Positions 1 to 12,537 of a DNA stretch of 64,000 nt are shown piece by piece (within the stretch, counting starts at the first letter, position 1; every line of letters starts with the position of its first letter). A model generated the notes under the pieces. It had not been told where the DNA came from, made no database searches, and saw only the letters and a list, made by a program, of their open reading frames with translations. The stretch spans positions 186,001 through 250,000 of the forward strand of contig JAKSGN010000001.1 of NCBI GenBank assembly GCA_024180945.1. Direction: 5' to 3'. The position numbers and the translations under genes were made by a program. This stretch comes from Macrophomina tecta (lineage: Eukaryota > Ascomycota > Dothideomycetes > Botryosphaeriales > Botryosphaeriaceae).

Positions 1-2790
1 AGTGTTCTGCCCTCCGTACAGGTTTATTCCCAAAACCTCCACAGGCACTACCATTCAACTGGGAGGAATACAATCCCACAAACTGGGACTGGCCCCTCCT
101 AAAGGAAGCAGAACTTGAACAAGCATGCTCCACTCAAATAAAGGGGAAAACCCCAGGGCCTGATACTATAACGCAAGAGATCATTATCCAGGCGTATAAA
201 GCAGCCCCACAAGCCTTCTACAAGGTGTTCAGTACTCTATTCAGCTATGGATACCACCCGCTATGCTGGAGAGAAGCAACAGGCGCAATTCTCAGCAAGA
301 ACAAGCCAGATATACATGCTCCCAAGTCCTACCGGGTCATCAGCTTGCTCAACTGTCTTGGGAAGATATTAGAACGAATCACGGCCAAACGTCTGAGTTA
401 TCTAGCAGAGACAACACACCTTCTAGATCCCTCTCAAATTGGGGGAAGGCTAAAGAAATCTGCTATTGACGCTGCCTTATTACTAGCTAATAAGGTAGAA
501 GAGAACCGACGAGTAAAACGTAAAACATCAGTAGTATTCCTTGATGTAAAAGGTGCCTTTGATCACGTTGCTCAAGAACAACTCCTTACTATCATGGCAA
601 AAATAGGCCTTCCACTCAATCTTCTCGCGTGGATCAGATCTTTCCTAAATAAACGACAACTACGGCTTGCGTTTAATGGAGAGGAGGAAGAGTTCAGCCC
701 GATTGAGACAGGTATTCCGCAAGGGAGCCCTGTTTCACCAATACTCTTCCTTATCTACCTCCGAGAGCTCTTCCCCTCTCATAAAGTTGTCTACCTCTCC
801 TACATAGATGATATTGCAGTAATAGCTAGCTCCAGCAGCTTTAAACGCAACGTTAAAATACTACAAGAGGAGATAAGAGAGCTCTACAAACGTGGTAAAG
901 AAAAGGGCGTTGCCTTTGACCTGGATAAAACAGAGCTACTTCACTTTAGTAGATCTAAAGAAGCAACCTCCTCATCTCTTGTTCTACCGGATGGCCAGGT
1001 GAAGAAGCCCCAGAATCTTGTACGATGGCTAGGTATTTTCTTTGACCCGCTGCTTACTTTTAAAGAACACGTTTCTATAAGAATAAGTCAAGCAAGATCT
1101 ACCTTCCAACGCCTCTCAAGGCTAGCTAATGTTGAACGGGGACTTTCTCCCTATGCAATTAGACAACTCTATAACGCTTGTGTTGTAAGCATAGCCGACT
1201 TTGGCTGCCAACTATACTGGAACAACCAGTGGGCAGTTAAAAGACAACACAACCTCCTCCAAAACCTTGCCCTACGGAAGATCCTAGGAGTGTTCAAGAC
1301 TGCCCCTATTAAACCAATGGAAGTAGAGGCTGCAATACCTCCGCCAGAGCTACGACTAAATGCTACCCTCCGGAAGTACGCATTAAGAATCAGCCAACTC
1401 GGAGAAAACCATCCAGTACGGAAAGAACTCGACAAGATCAATCTAGAATCTAGAGAGAACAGCCCAGCTACACGGCTAGAGAGAATTAAGGATACACTAC
1501 GCTCGATCCCCAGGGATATAGAGAAAGTCGATCCATTTCTCTACCCACCATGGGCCGGGTACACTCCCTACAATACAGAGATCTCCACCTTAAGCAAAGC
1601 AGATGCTGCTACTGAGCACTCAAAAGCGTTGGCAGAGGCCCCGGACAATCTTATAGCTCTCTACTCTGATGCCTCATCACTTCCTCAGGGAATGGGAATA
1701 GGTGTTGGAGTGGTACTGTTAGATTACAGCCAATCCAGAGACAAAATCCAAGTAAGAGCTACTAAGAATATTGGTCCCAACGCTCTCGTTTATAACGGTG
1801 AACTTGATGGCATAACCACTGCCCTTGAGCTAGCCAACAAACATGGGTACAAGTCAAAAGATATAAGAGTCTTTGCGGATAACCAGGCTGCACTCTTGAG
1901 GCTCAAACACCCTAACAACACGCCTGGCCAACGGTGGCAGCAACGGGCAATTCACGCTGCCAGGCAGCTAAGAGACAGGGACAACAAAGTCACGGTTGAA
2001 TGGGTTCCGGGGCACGTCAACGTGCACGGAAATGAGGAGGCCGACAGACTTGCTAAACAAGCAACGTTAATCCCCCCTACAACAGAAGACACTTCTGTTG
2101 CATTCTACGGAATGCAACTAAAAGAAGTTCTCTACAACGAGTGGAAAAGCCAGCTCTTATCAGTTCCCAGCTCAGCCTACAGTAAAGCATTTACCTGGAA
2201 GATAAAGAGGAAGCTGATCGCCCCTACTACAGTAAGGGAAACAGCTTCCTCCTTCTACCAGCTGAAGATTGGACACGGGTACTTCAAGTCCTATCTCTAC
2301 CGTTTTAACCATGTAGAGGATGATAGATGCTACTGCTCTGGTACGGCAAAGCAAACACCGAGACATCTCCTCTTAGACTGTTATTTATATAGAGCTGAAA
2401 GGCTCTCTATAAAAGACGCTCTGGAGAAACCTATTCTTAATCTTACGGACCTATTCACTACAAATAAAGGCACTCAAGCAACAGCTGAGTTTCTTAGAAA
2501 AACCAAGATATCTACGCGCCGGTGGATTCTTAACAACACGCCCGACGGGGTTTAAATACGTCCGACGCTTACACTCCTTTGTTTTCTATTACTATTCTCT
2601 TATACTATCTCCTTAGAGGCCTGCCTCTCGTTTGGCTTTTAAGTCTACTATTCCTTGTGCTCTCCTAGAATGCTTCTTTTACAAGGAGCCTCTAGAAAAT
2701 GTATAACTAGAAACGGCTTCTAAAGCCCGTCTTTGATAGTCTCTGACTCAAGAAGGACGTTAAACTAAATAAATAAATAAATAAATAAAT
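1..2790 (+). mobile_element. LINE (Tad1-like non-LTR retrotransposon), 5' end outside window
   Basis: The element runs in from the left edge and contains a long open reading frame, a roughly 210 bp 3' untranslated region and a terminal (AAAT)6 tract at 2767-2790, which is a normal non-LTR 3' end. No LTR is present. CpA/TpG dinucleotides occur at ordinary levels, unlike the RIPed elements further right. A second, 5'-truncated copy lies at 59610-60512 and matches 1884-2790 with one substitution seen (A at 2472 versus G at 60198) and one fewer AAAT unit. Assignment to the Tad1 type rests on domain order (reverse transcriptase, RNase H, C-terminal zinc knuckle) and fungal context; the clade is inferred. 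Confidence 0.93.
3..2555 (+). CDS. LINE ORF2: reverse transcriptase-RNase H polyprotein, 5' partial
   Basis: The frame is open from base 3 through the stop at 2553-2555, so the methionine at 225 is internal and the true start lies left of the window. The motif KGKTPGPDTIT lies near the left end, the catalytic YIDD of the reverse transcriptase is at 801-812, and IPQGSPVSP precedes it. A full RNase H domain follows, with YSDASS (first Asp), NGELDGI (Glu), FADNQAALL (Asp) and the VPGHVNVHGNEEAD block (His, Asp). A Cys-x-Cys...His...Cys knuckle lies near 2330-2380. All catalytic residues are intact and there are no internal stops, so it could be active. The product would nick target DNA (if the missing N-terminal part carries the endonuclease) and copy LINE RNA. 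Confidence 0.95.
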   Translation, partial: CSALRTGLFPKPPQALPFNWEEYNPTNWDWPLLKEAELEQACSTQIKGKTPGPDTITQEIIIQAYKAAPQAFYKVFSTLFSYGYHPLCWREATGAILSKNKPDIHAPKSYRVISLLNCLGKILERITAKRLSYLAETTHLLDPSQIGGRLKKSAIDAALLLANKVEENRRVKRKTSVVFLDVKGAFDHVAQEQLLTIMAKIGLPLNLLAWIRSFLNKRQLRLAFNGEEEEFSPIETGIPQGSPVSPILFLIYLRELFPSHKVVYLSYIDDIAVIASSSSFKRNVKILQEEIRELYKRGKEKGVAFDLDKTELLHFSRSKEATSSSLVLPDGQVKKPQNLVRWLGIFFDPLLTFKEHVSIRISQARSTFQRLSRLANVERGLSPYAIRQLYNACVVSIADFGCQLYWNNQWAVKRQHNLLQNLALRKILGVFKTAPIKPMEVEAAIPPPELRLNATLRKYALRISQLGENHPVRKELDKINLESRENSPATRLERIKDTLRSIPRDIEKVDPFLYPPWAGYTPYNTEISTLSKADAATEHSKALAEAPDNLIALYSDASSLPQGMGIGVGVVLLDYSQSRDKIQVRATKNIGPNALVYNGELDGITTALELANKHGYKSKDIRVFADNQAALLRLKHPNNTPGQRWQQRAIHAARQLRDRDNKVTVEWVPGHVNVHGNEEADRLAKQATLIPPTTEDTSVAFYGMQLKEVLYNEWKSQLLSVPSSAYSKAFTWKIKRKLIAPTTVRETASSFYQLKIGHGYFKSYLYRFNHVEDDRCYCSGTAKQTPRHLLLDCYLYRAERLSIKDALEKPILNLTDLFTTNKGTQATAEFLRKTKISTRRWILNNTPDGV

Positions 2791-4776
2791 AGAGAATACT
2801 TCTCTCCTCAGCAGCTTCTTCTTGTACATAGAGCATAGTCGAATTCTGATTCACTTTGTTCCATAACATCGTCCGAATGTCTGAGACTAAAATTTGTCCA
2901 CGGTAACAAAAGAATAGGCTGTGGAATGTATAACGATAACGAATGTGGCTTTAATTAATAGGAGATTAAGTCTCTTAACCTCTTTTAGCTGTTGAACGGC
3001 GGTCGCTTCTATTTACACTCACACATGTGGCTTGCGGATCCGATATTTAAGCGTCTAAACCCGCCTTTCTCCCTGACTGCGGCTAAACACGATTATCTTT
3101 CTATATAATATATCGCTTCTTAATGAGTTTTTAAGTTATTCGCCTAGATCATCTAACTCTAATAATACTTATGGTGAATTGTTCTTACGTTTTATCGAGA
3201 CGTTATACCCTTAGGACACACTATCGAAGCTTCCTTTCCGCCTCCAGTCGGATGAATAAACGAGAGATTAGCCATTATCTACTTTCGGCTTAGGGCTATT
3301 ACGCTACTTAGGCCTTAAGGTGTTGCTAATGCTGAATTCCTAATAGGTCAGTGGTACTGCGATAATCGTCACCAGCTGATACATAATGTTGAACAATAAG
3401 AAATCGACGGCACTACTGCTTTAGTAAATAATACTGAAGCTAATAAACATATACATAATATTAAGGGTCGCGGGTGTCGAAATTTAGTCGTGCTGTGGTG
3501 GAGTAATGCTAAAGGGCATGAAACTAGTAGCTAAAAAAAAAATAGAAGAGTGGTAATAAAAAACGACAATTAGTAATAATGGTTGACATAAAATAGCGTA
3601 TTACACTACTAGTATTAATTAGGAAATTTACTGGCTCTGTCGGCTGATTTGCATGGTCAGGGATACTTAGATCATATCAGGTGGCTTATAGAGAGTAAAG
3701 GAGATTTATAGTTAGACTTAAGCAATTAAAAGAATCTTTATAAAGGAGTTATGCACGCTTATATTGTCTCTAGTATATTCTATTATGCCTAGGTGGTATT
3801 CTTGCTGCCGCCTACCCGCTGCCACCTTTATTGTAAAAGCGCGGCAGACCCCGCGGGGAACTGCGGCCCGGTGTTTACTGCAACGCCTGCTGTGCCGTGC
3901 TAACAGCTCAAGCCACACATTCGCTGAAACGCCCAATAAGCCACCGCGTCCCAGCGTGTAGCTACGGAAAAGGCTAAGTTTTTGCCAGCCGAAGCAACCT
4001 ATTGGTTATTATGCTAAGGATCGTTAGAAGGGCTTTTCGTGCACAGGGGCTCCAGCTGCAACAGGGAATCAGGGACCCAACCGTCCCGTCGACGTGTCGA
4101 TTATGTTTCCGTCCCTCTATTTTCTCCTCAAGACCCAGCAGACTCCTTTCGGTAGCCAATAAATAGGATTTTCTTAGGAAAATTAGTAAGTTAAAACACT
4201 AGTAGTAGCAATAACTTAAATGCTATTCGTTAGCAAGCTAAATTAGTGGGTTTAGCGGTGAATTCAGCGACCGATGGGTAGGTGTAAAGAGGAACCCCGC
4301 TAGCATTGTTAGAGACTGCTACTGCGGCTTGCTAATATGGATTAATGGGGGTAGTCTTTCCGCTTTGCATGGCATATAGGATTTCTAGAGTAAAGGAATA
4401 ATCTCACGTCAGAATAACGGGTGCGCCGCCGATCCAATAGCGTTACCCTTCCCTGTCCGTGTAAGGATGTAAAGGATGTAGCGTTAAGCCTTAGCGCAAA
4501 TGTCTCTCCACTTTTATTGTCTCTTATCCTGATTTACTATAATATTAAGTTTACTAGGGATAGTGCCACTCATTCTCTACTTAATCACATTATGAGAGTC
4601 AAATTCTAAAGGACCCTCCGGAGATTAATCAACTGGAGAACCAGGAGCCCCTAATTAAGCTTAGAATCCTTAAAAGCATTTAATGACTATATATTCGGTC
4701 ACCCACAGTCTTTTACCCAGGGTCTTTAGATATCTCTTTATCTTCTCGCTCATAAACGGGCCGTACTACTATTAGG
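2791..4776. other. No recognisable gene; degraded intergenic sequence
   Basis: About 2 kb between the LINE tail and the rhodopsin-like pseudogene. It is mostly AT-rich with stops in every frame and RIP-like TA enrichment. Two GC-richer patches (about 3780-3960 and 4020-4160) give short open frames, but these match nothing I recognise. Confidence 0.6.
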
Positions 4777-6183
4777 GTGGTCTTTGCTTTAGCTACTATT
4801 AACAATATGACTCAGTTTTCTTCACTAAATGTGCCTCACCTCACCGTGGAATACCGCCAACGGACGATACGTGCGACGTCAGCTTGTCTTACGCTTGCTA
4901 TAATCGCTGTCGTCCTTCGCTTTAAGGCGCGTAAAATGGCGCGATCGGGTATCTGGTACGATGACTGGCTTGCTCTAACTGCACTGGTTTGTAACAAAAG
5001 CTCGGTTCTCTGATTAAGCAGAGTCTAATATTCTTCTAAGGTCTCCGTGGGGGTTTTCGTAAGCCTTATACTTATTGGTAGGGAATGCAAGCCTATCTCA
5101 ATTTCACTGTTAATATTCTAAGGAATAATTAGACCTCCCGGATTCTGCAGCCCTGCGCGGCGAACTAATCCCAGAATCCACGGTTCTCGCAAACGCGAAG
5201 ACAGTTTATATAGCGGAGCTTTTCTATTACACAGTTCAGTGTAGCCTGAAATATTCGATCCTCGCTTTCTACTGGCGGATCTTTAGCTTCTCTTCTATTC
5301 GCATCCCAATATACTTCGTAACTTTTTCCGTAACTGCCTGGTATATAGCGTCAGTAAGTTTTTGCCTATATTAAAACTCCCAGGTTATATTTAAGTTCTA
5401 AGCACGATTTTAACGTTCTTGGATATTAGTTTCTAGTTACAGCCCTCCAATGCCTGCCTGTCGCCTCTCTTTGGACGCCCTCCCTTACTCTGACTGCGAA
5501 GTGTGTTAAGCTTCGTCCCTTTTTCTTCGGCACATCAATCCCTAATATCTTAACCGATCTATTCCTCCTGGTGCTGCCTATCCCCTACGTATGGAGGCTA
5601 AAGATAACTCTGGTGCAAAAATTATTCGTTATCGGCTTCTTCCTCCTTGGCGGATTGTAAGCTTATCTTATAATATTATCCCGCAGGTTTCTCGCCTGAA
5701 TTTAGATGCTAATATTAATTCCTTAGCGTCCTTATAGCCTCTATCTTCCGCCTCTACCTTCTTCTCAAACTCGACCTAAAAAGCTTCCATGTAAACTGGA
5801 CCGTACAGGACTGCGTCGTCTTAAGCGCGATAGAAAACTGTTTAGGCGTGGTCTGCATCTGCCTGCCTTCCCTTCGCCCTATTGTTATGCTACTTCCATA
5901 TTCTTCTCTACTGACTCGCGTCTCCGGCTCGTATCCCGCGTCCACACCCAATGATGTGTCGAACCCATCCCGTAGATTGGCGTCCCGTTTAGGGCGCCGC
6001 GGTATAAGACGTAGGGAGGATCAGCCAGATGAGTTCGAGTTGTTGGACGGAGCTGGAGGCGGTTGCTGGGTTGAGACGGGGTTGCGGGCTGAGGAACGGT
6101 CCGACATAACAACGGAGGTTGAGGGGATTGCTGTTGAAACGAGGATTCATGTTAGTTCAAGTAACGCAAAGGGGCCGGGGTAA
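4777..6183 (+). pseudogene. Fungal rhodopsin-domain (SAT4-type) integral membrane protein, degraded
   Basis: Scattered pieces in several frames follow the order of the fungal seven-helix 'rhodopsin domain' family. The N-terminal part (4777-5013) carries a hydrophobic helix followed by a YDDW motif, which corresponds to the family G-x-DDW. The piece at 5160-5340 reads ELIPESTVLANAKTVYIAEL and then a KYSILAFYWRIF motif. The piece around 5520-5660 has IPNILTDLFLLVLPIPYVWR. The piece around 5790-5900 has ENCLGVVCICLPSLRPI. After that comes a low-complexity polar tail ending at a TAA at 6181. Frame changes and stops between the pieces mean it is not expressed as one protein, although introns may explain some shifts. 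Family members are membrane proteins of largely unknown role, often near secondary-metabolite genes. The ATG at 4807 is an alternative start. Confidence 0.75.
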
Positions 6184-6482
6184 ATGGTGTAGCTATTACT
6201 ACACATCTTAGGCGAAAGATGTTGGGTGTCACCCAGGGCTCCTACCAATCCAGCCAAATCCGGCCGGACCGCCACTAACAGGCGGTCTGTGGTTAGCGGC
6301 TTTATAGCCTAGGCTTGTCTCTTAGCACGGTAGGCTGTAAACTGGTCTATACTCAAGAGCTGAGTTCATTCTCAAAACGAGGCAGTGTAGCGGATAATAC
6401 TACTATAATTAAAAAGGCTACGCATGCTATTTGGCGGTAAGATAGTTAAAGAAAATTGTTAGCCCTAGAATAACGCTATAGG
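6184..6482. other. Intergenic sequence with two small inverted repeats
   Basis: No coding potential is seen. Two short hairpins are visible: ACATCTT/AAGATGT near 6204-6223, and ACCGCC/GGCGGT near 6268-6288. Neither has a U tract or a flanking duplication, so I assign no role. Confidence 0.4.
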
Positions 6483-6700
6483 TGTATCGGCGAACCTCTA
6501 CCTCTAAGGATCGAAATACTAAACAGGGAGAAAACCTAATAGGGGTAAGAATAAATTAAATAATAAGACTAAGCACAACGTATAAAGGTCGTATTATTAG
6601 TCGAGTCTAAATTCTATTATTAAAGTTAACTATAAAGGCTAAAGTAATCTAACAAGCATAGCTTATATACGTAGAAATATATATATAATTTAATACCTAC
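6483..6700 (-). repeat. Truncated LTR related to Gypsy A/G LTR
   Basis: This stretch aligns by eye with the left half of the Gypsy A LTR at 6904-7140: the 'cctctacctctaaggatcga' block, then 'aataagactaag', then the 'gttaactataaaggctaaag' block covering the LTR hairpin. It lacks the ends of the LTR and any target duplication, and it is heavily RIPed. It is an older relic lying 5' of the A insertion. About 190 bp without features separates it from A. Confidence 0.75.
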
Positions 6701-6897
6701 TCTATTTTCTCTATTAGTCCGATAGGTTATTTACTGCGGGATAGGTAGAGTATCTTTCTATACTCCTACTACTCTATAGGCTTTTAGCCCGACCGCCTTA
6801 GGAGTAGTAAGAGCATCCTTTTAGCGTTACGTAAACCCCGTGACTTAGGTAGGTCTTCGACCGTACCGTAATTGCGCTCCCCACCTGTTTTCATATC

Positions 6898-7343
6898 TGT
6901 AACGAGCGGGCCTCTGCCTCTAAAGATCTAAACACCAAAGAGGGAGAAAACCTATCGAGGGGTTTCCTTAAGTGGGTATAAGAAGAGGGTGAGAGCAAGT
7001 CGAATACGTAATAAGACTAAGTACTACGTGCGAAGGCCGTGTTACTAATAGAGTCTAAATTCTATTGTTAAAGTTAACCACGAAGGTTAAAGCTATCTAA
7101 GAAGTATAGTTTATATATAGTAGAAAAGTATATATAATCTAGTAGTTTAGAGGTTTATTTTATCGATCCGTTGAACGTCTAAACTAGTAGTTTATAAGTT
7201 TAGAGCGCCAAGCCTTTAAACAGTTAAACTAGGGGTTATATAACCCGTATAGCCCGTGCTTAGGAAATCGTTCTATAATTATACCTTCGCCCCGCTTGTC
7301 TTCTTCCCTAACCTCTTAACCCTATAAAGACTACGCCGTAATA
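6898..7343 (-). repeat. 3' LTR of Gypsy A
   Basis: 446 bp, TGTAACGAGC...CGTAATA; the final CA is mutated to TA by RIP. It matches the split right-hand LTR (26969-27116 plus 35291-35587, 445 bp). It contains the stem-loop TTAACC-ACGAA-GGTTAA at 7074-7090. The adjacent CTATCCCCCC at 7344 is the polypurine tract on the minus strand. Confidence 0.93.
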
Positions 7344-7428
7344 CTATCCCCCCTTTTAAGAATCTTTAGCCCGAAGATTTCTCCGAGGCGTATATAATTT
7401 ATTCGCTAGCATTCCTTTTCTTTCTTTC

Positions 7429-7647
7429 TATTAGAATATTTAATTTAGTAGTATTTTAGATTTAGTTATGTCTTATACTCGTTGTATACCTATCTTAGTA
7501 GGTAAGCAAGTTACATACCCGTTTTACCCTAGTAGATAGAATAGGTATAAGGAAAGCCCGTACGGCCTCCCTCTACTAGATATATTAATCTATAGGAACT
7601 TATCTTTATTAGTTAAATTAAGGCTACCAATTAGTTATTTTCTAATA
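7429..7647 (+). repeat. 5' LTR of Copia C
   Basis: 219 bp, beginning TATTAGAATA (RIPed TGTT...) and ending TTTTCTAATA (RIPed ...AACA). It is the same length as the copy at 13215-13433. Its central part is closely related to the LTR of Copia F at 62237-62461, read in reverse. The sequence just after it (GTTATAAGCCCGGG) is the primer-binding position; the tRNA was not identified. Confidence 0.92.
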
Positions 7648-7989
7648 GTTATAAGCCCGGGTGCGTCTTAGATACCTTTCGTAATCTAAGCTATTCTCTA
7701 GAAGCACCTCTTTATACTACGTTTAAGCGTTTCGTAGTATCCGGACGTCTCGCTTGGCATTCTTTTATTATATAGTTATAAGCGGAGCCAAGTGCCTCCC
7801 TTATTTATTATTTTTATAACGGTTATCTAAACTATTACTAAGTGCCTATTTTAGCAGCCCTTTCTAGGTATAGCATTTTTAGTAGGTGTACTAGCTATCT
7901 AAGTAAGTTTTACTACGTACTAGCGCTTCCCCTAAGTTACCTACGGCTACGAGACTCGGCCCAATTATCCGATAAGTAACTACTAGCTA

Positions 7990-10900
7990 CTACTAGTAAC
8001 TATAGCCTTATTAAAGCCTATTATTATTCTTAAGTCGTCCGATAACTGGGATAAGTAGTATTTTACTATCCAAGCCCGAGCGAAGTAGGAGAAAATCTTC
8101 GACTATATTAATCCAAACCTTATGAAGAAGCTAATCTAGCTAATTAAGCTATATAGCCCTACGAAACTAGAAAACGACTCTACACGAGTATAGAAGCATT
8201 ATAAGCTATAACGTAAAGACTATAAATAAGAGCTCCGAGAATACGAGAAGCTAGAAAAAGAAATTAACGACCTATTAATAGTTATTCTAGACTCTATTAG
8301 CTTCTCTCTCTAACTAATTCTTTAAAAACTAAGGAATAACCTATACCCTTATTCTTAGCTATCTACGCTTAAAGCACGGCTTTAGCCTATATAAGAGACT
8401 TAAGAAGACCTCGTAATTAATTAGCTAAAGTAGCTTAAGAAATTACCTAGTAGCTAGAATATCGCTAAGTAGCTAGATTAATAGAAGGAAATACTATTTA
8501 AGGCGAAATTACTTAACCTACCCGACGTTTCTAGTAACTAAGGCAAGAAGAGCTTTTTAAAAGTGCTTTCGTCTTTTAATACTTAGTAGGCTACTAACTA
8601 TAAGATTAGGCTTTAGAACGGTAAGCTTATTAAGCTACTAGCTAATCTTATTATTAAGTACCGTAACTACTAACGTTAAAATACAGCCGAAAATCTAAAG
8701 GTTACGAAAGTAGCCTTTACGGCCACGCTACGTAATTAAAAGTAGAAACGAGGCCCTCCTAAATACACGTATAGGGAGAATTACTAGTATTACTAATACG
8801 CATATTATAACGCAGTAATTAGACCGGCTAATTAGATACCTAATAAAGAGCTTTAGGCTAAGATTAAGAAGAGCCTAGAGGACCCCTAAACTAAGTATTA
8901 AGTAGAGCGTTCGCTTAACCGTTCTAAGCGTAAACGTAAGAATCTAACTCCTTAGAAGCTATAAGAGAATCCGCAAGATTAGTAATTAACGAACGAATCG
9001 AACGATAGTAATCCTTTATCGTTTCTAGCCGTAGTAGCCTCGGCTTTTAGCACGTAATACGTTGCTAAACCTACTACGCTTAAGCTCTCGTGGATTACTA
9101 ATACAGGCTCTACGCACTACATCTATAATCGATTCATGCAGAAACGGTTTAAGAAAACTAGAAATACGAGTCTAGATAATTACATTATAGCTAAAAATTC
9201 AACTATACTAATTAAAGCGTTTAGAGAAGTAACGGTTAACGCAACTAACTAATAAGAAAACCGCGTTATTACCCTACTAGACGTAGCCTACGTACTATTA
9301 TTTAAGGCCAACCTCGTCTCCATTACTAAGGCAAGGGATAAGGGCGTTTAGTTAGATATAGGCCGTTTATACCTCTATAAGAAGGATATTATTATAGTAA
9401 ACCTAATTCTTAAGTATAACTACTTCTTTATAGAGTATAATAAGGGGTTAAATAATATAAAGGTTAACTCGAATCTTATTATCCGATTCTTACTAGCTAC
9501 TTAGTAGCACGATATATTTACCTATATAGGCTAAAACGCTATTAACACGTTGCCTAAGGCAGTTTAAGGAGCGGCTATTACGGATTAGAAGCTATCTAAG
9601 TACTATAATATATACGCTCGTATAAAGGCCTATTAATAGATTTCTTAAGCTATAGAGCTAGAAGAATTATCTATAGAGGCCTTCTTTCGAATTTTATTTA
9701 ATTTAACGCAAATAACACGAGCCAACAACGGTAATTAGTAGACAACGCACGTGGAATATATATCTACTAAGTTTACTATTACAGTTACGTACGTTACTAA
9801 GAATAAGTGTACCTAGCACCTCCTTAATATTATCTAAATAATTAAGTCTCGATTTAGAAAGACGGTAGCGTTCCTAAGATTAGATAGAGAAGTATTACTT
9901 ACGTACGCGTTTAAGTAATAGCTTAAGTAGTAGAAAATTACCTACGAGGTATTAGCTCCCTATACGCCTTAGTAAAACGAAGCTTTAAAACGTTTAGAAT
10001 ACTCTATTATAGTTAAAGCACGCGCTCTACGCGTTAGTGCTAACCTATCTAAAGGCCTTTAGCCTAAAATAATTAAGGCAGCCTTCTATATCTATAATAG
10101 GACCCTAATAAAGCGGTACTAGTAGAAGACTCTATTCGAGTTAGTCTATAAAAAGTAGCCTAAGGTGGCTTATCTACGAGTATATAGCTATAAAGCCTAC
10201 TTACTACTTAAGACAATTCCATACTTATATAAGCTAAATAAGCGAGTCTTAGTTAGATATTTAGTTAGATACGATTTAACTAATATCTACCGTATTTAGT
10301 ATCTACTAAAGAATTATATTATACGATTAAGAGACGTTATATTTAACGAATCTAGTAAGTTCTTACTAGAGGACTTAGACGAGCTACTAGCAGCTTAGTA
10401 ATAAGATAACGAGCTAGAATCGGTTATACCGCGTATTATACTTAATAAGAAGAATATTATCTACTTAAATAAGAAACTAAAAACGTCTACTAATGATATA
10501 AGCCGGGAATCTATACCGAATTAAGTAGAAAGTTCCTAAAAGAAATTAACGCCTACGTAGGCCGATTATCTACTAAGCCCGTTATTATTAGTAAGTAGTA
10601 TTCGAGTCTAAGTACTAGATTCGCCTTAGTTATCCTCTCAAGGATTAGGGGGTAAAGAATAGTAGTAAACTCGGAGGCTTAGACCCCTTTTACTAGTTTA
10701 GTACGAAACTAAGCCGGATCTAGGCGCTACTATTAGTAACCGTATATCTAGAGGCCGTAATATATTAGCTAATATTAATACGAGCCTAATTATTTAAGGA
10801 TTAAAGATACGTCGCTAGCGCTATAATGCGTATATTACGCTAATATAGGATAATATATTTAGTTATTAGGGGCTATACTCGTTCTTTATAACTATCCTAA

Positions 10901-12537
10901 ACGAGCTACGAACACGTGCTATAAAGTATTACTAAACCGAGCTCCTACGAATCTATAAAGATTAACTACCCCCTAAGCTACGGTTTTACTACGAAATCTT
11001 TAAATACCTAATAAAACCCCACCTGCTAAAAGCTATTTAAACAGAGCTTTAGAAAGTCTAGAATAAGGGAGTGTAGAAGATAGTATAAGTAAAAAAAGCG
11101 TAAAGTCTTTAGAAAGAGGTTATTCTACTTACTTAGATATTTAAATATAAATTTAATAAATACGGTTAGCTTATAAAAGTTAAGGCTCGTATCTATATAA
11201 GAGGAGACTTATAAAGTATCTAATAAAATACGTACGCAGCTACTCTAGCCTTTCGAATCTTTTAAGTACTAATAGCAATTATCTATACGTTCGATTTAGA
11301 GATACGTTAGTATAACATTATTAACGCCTTTTTCTATATACCTCTTTAAGAAAAGACGTTCTACCGACCGCCTAAAGAAATAAACCTCCCTACTAGCTAA
11401 ATACTACTACTATTCTAAGCGTTATACGGCTTAAAAGAATTACTAGCGTTATAGTAAAACTACTTCTACTAGATACTAAAAGAGCTTAGATTAGAACTAA
11501 TTCTAGACGTATTATATCTTTACGTAAACGACTACTTATTCGTCTTCTTCTTTATAGATAACGTAATTATGGCCTACTATAAGCATAATAAGTAGTACAC
11601 TAACGTATTTTAGAAGAACTTATTTTAGCGCTACGAGATACGAATAATAGGTAAGGCTTAATAGTTCTTAGCCTTACAAATAGTACGGGATTATAAGTAA
11701 CGGCTCTTATAGCTCTTATAGAAGTTATATATTAACGGCCTTATTACGCGTTATAGCGTTAAGAAGACTTATATACTAGCTATACCTCTTCTATTAGATA
11801 AAGTACTAGAATCGAATTAAGACACGTATATAAGCATATAAGATATCTATATATACTAAAGTAAGATAGGCTTAGCTTAGTTTATAGCTATAAGTATACG
11901 TACGGATATAGCCTACGCCTATTTAGTACTATTAGCCTACCTTACTAACCCCTTAGCTCGCTACTTAGAGCTAGTATAACGTCTCCTCGGATATCTAGTA
12001 GAGACTAAGAACCTCGCCTTATACTATTAAAGATTCTAGGAGAACTAGGCTAATATCTTTACTATTAGTAGTAATACGGCGTACGTAAACGATCTAGATA
12101 CATGCTGTAGTTACTAAGAATCGATTATTATAATATACGGTGCACTAGTAGACTAAAAAGCGGTTAAATAACTAACTATTACTACCTTAACTACGAAAGT
12201 AGAGCTACTCGCTTTATCTAAGATAGCTAAGTAGTGCTTCTAGTAGAAGCGTCTATTTAGGGGTATTTAGTTTAATCTAGGATATAAGATTAAGGTTTAA
12301 TATAATAATACGCAAACGCTTCGCCTTATAAAGAAGAAAATAGGCAAGCTAAACACTAAGCTATACTACGTTAATATTTACTATTACTAGCTACGCTAAG
12401 AGGCTTAGGTAGGTAATATTCGCCTTCGCTAGACGCCTACGGCCGTTATACTTATAAACGGCTTAACTAAAGCCTTACTACGTTAGAAATACTATTAGTT
12501 CGTTAACTAAATTGGCCTTACACCTCTCTTTAAGTAA
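7990..12537 (+). pseudogene. Copia C gag-pol polyprotein, killed by RIP
   Basis: Reading past TAG/TAA codons at Gln/Trp positions reveals the parts in order. Gag begins near 8020-8110 (DNWDKWYF followed by IQAR). The protease signature WITNTGSTHYIYNR is near 9089-9130, where the catalytic Asp of D-T-G is Asn (GAT to AAT through TpG to TpA). Next come the GAG-pre-integrase piece near 9500 and integrase at 9700-10250. Reverse transcriptase starts near 11080; its catalytic box near 11520 reads YVND instead of YVDD. RNase H remnants end in LTKALLR at 12470-12485. The stop at about 12535 ends the frame. The copy cannot make protein; its lost catalytic Asp residues are themselves RIP products. Start not determinable. 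Confidence 0.88.

Noticed and set aside
1169..1441. Minus-strand frame inside the LINE ORF
   Set aside because: Shadow of the reverse transcriptase frame.
3764..3961. Overlapping frames on both strands in a GC-rich patch
   Set aside because: No domain, no conserved neighbours; short and in a degraded region.
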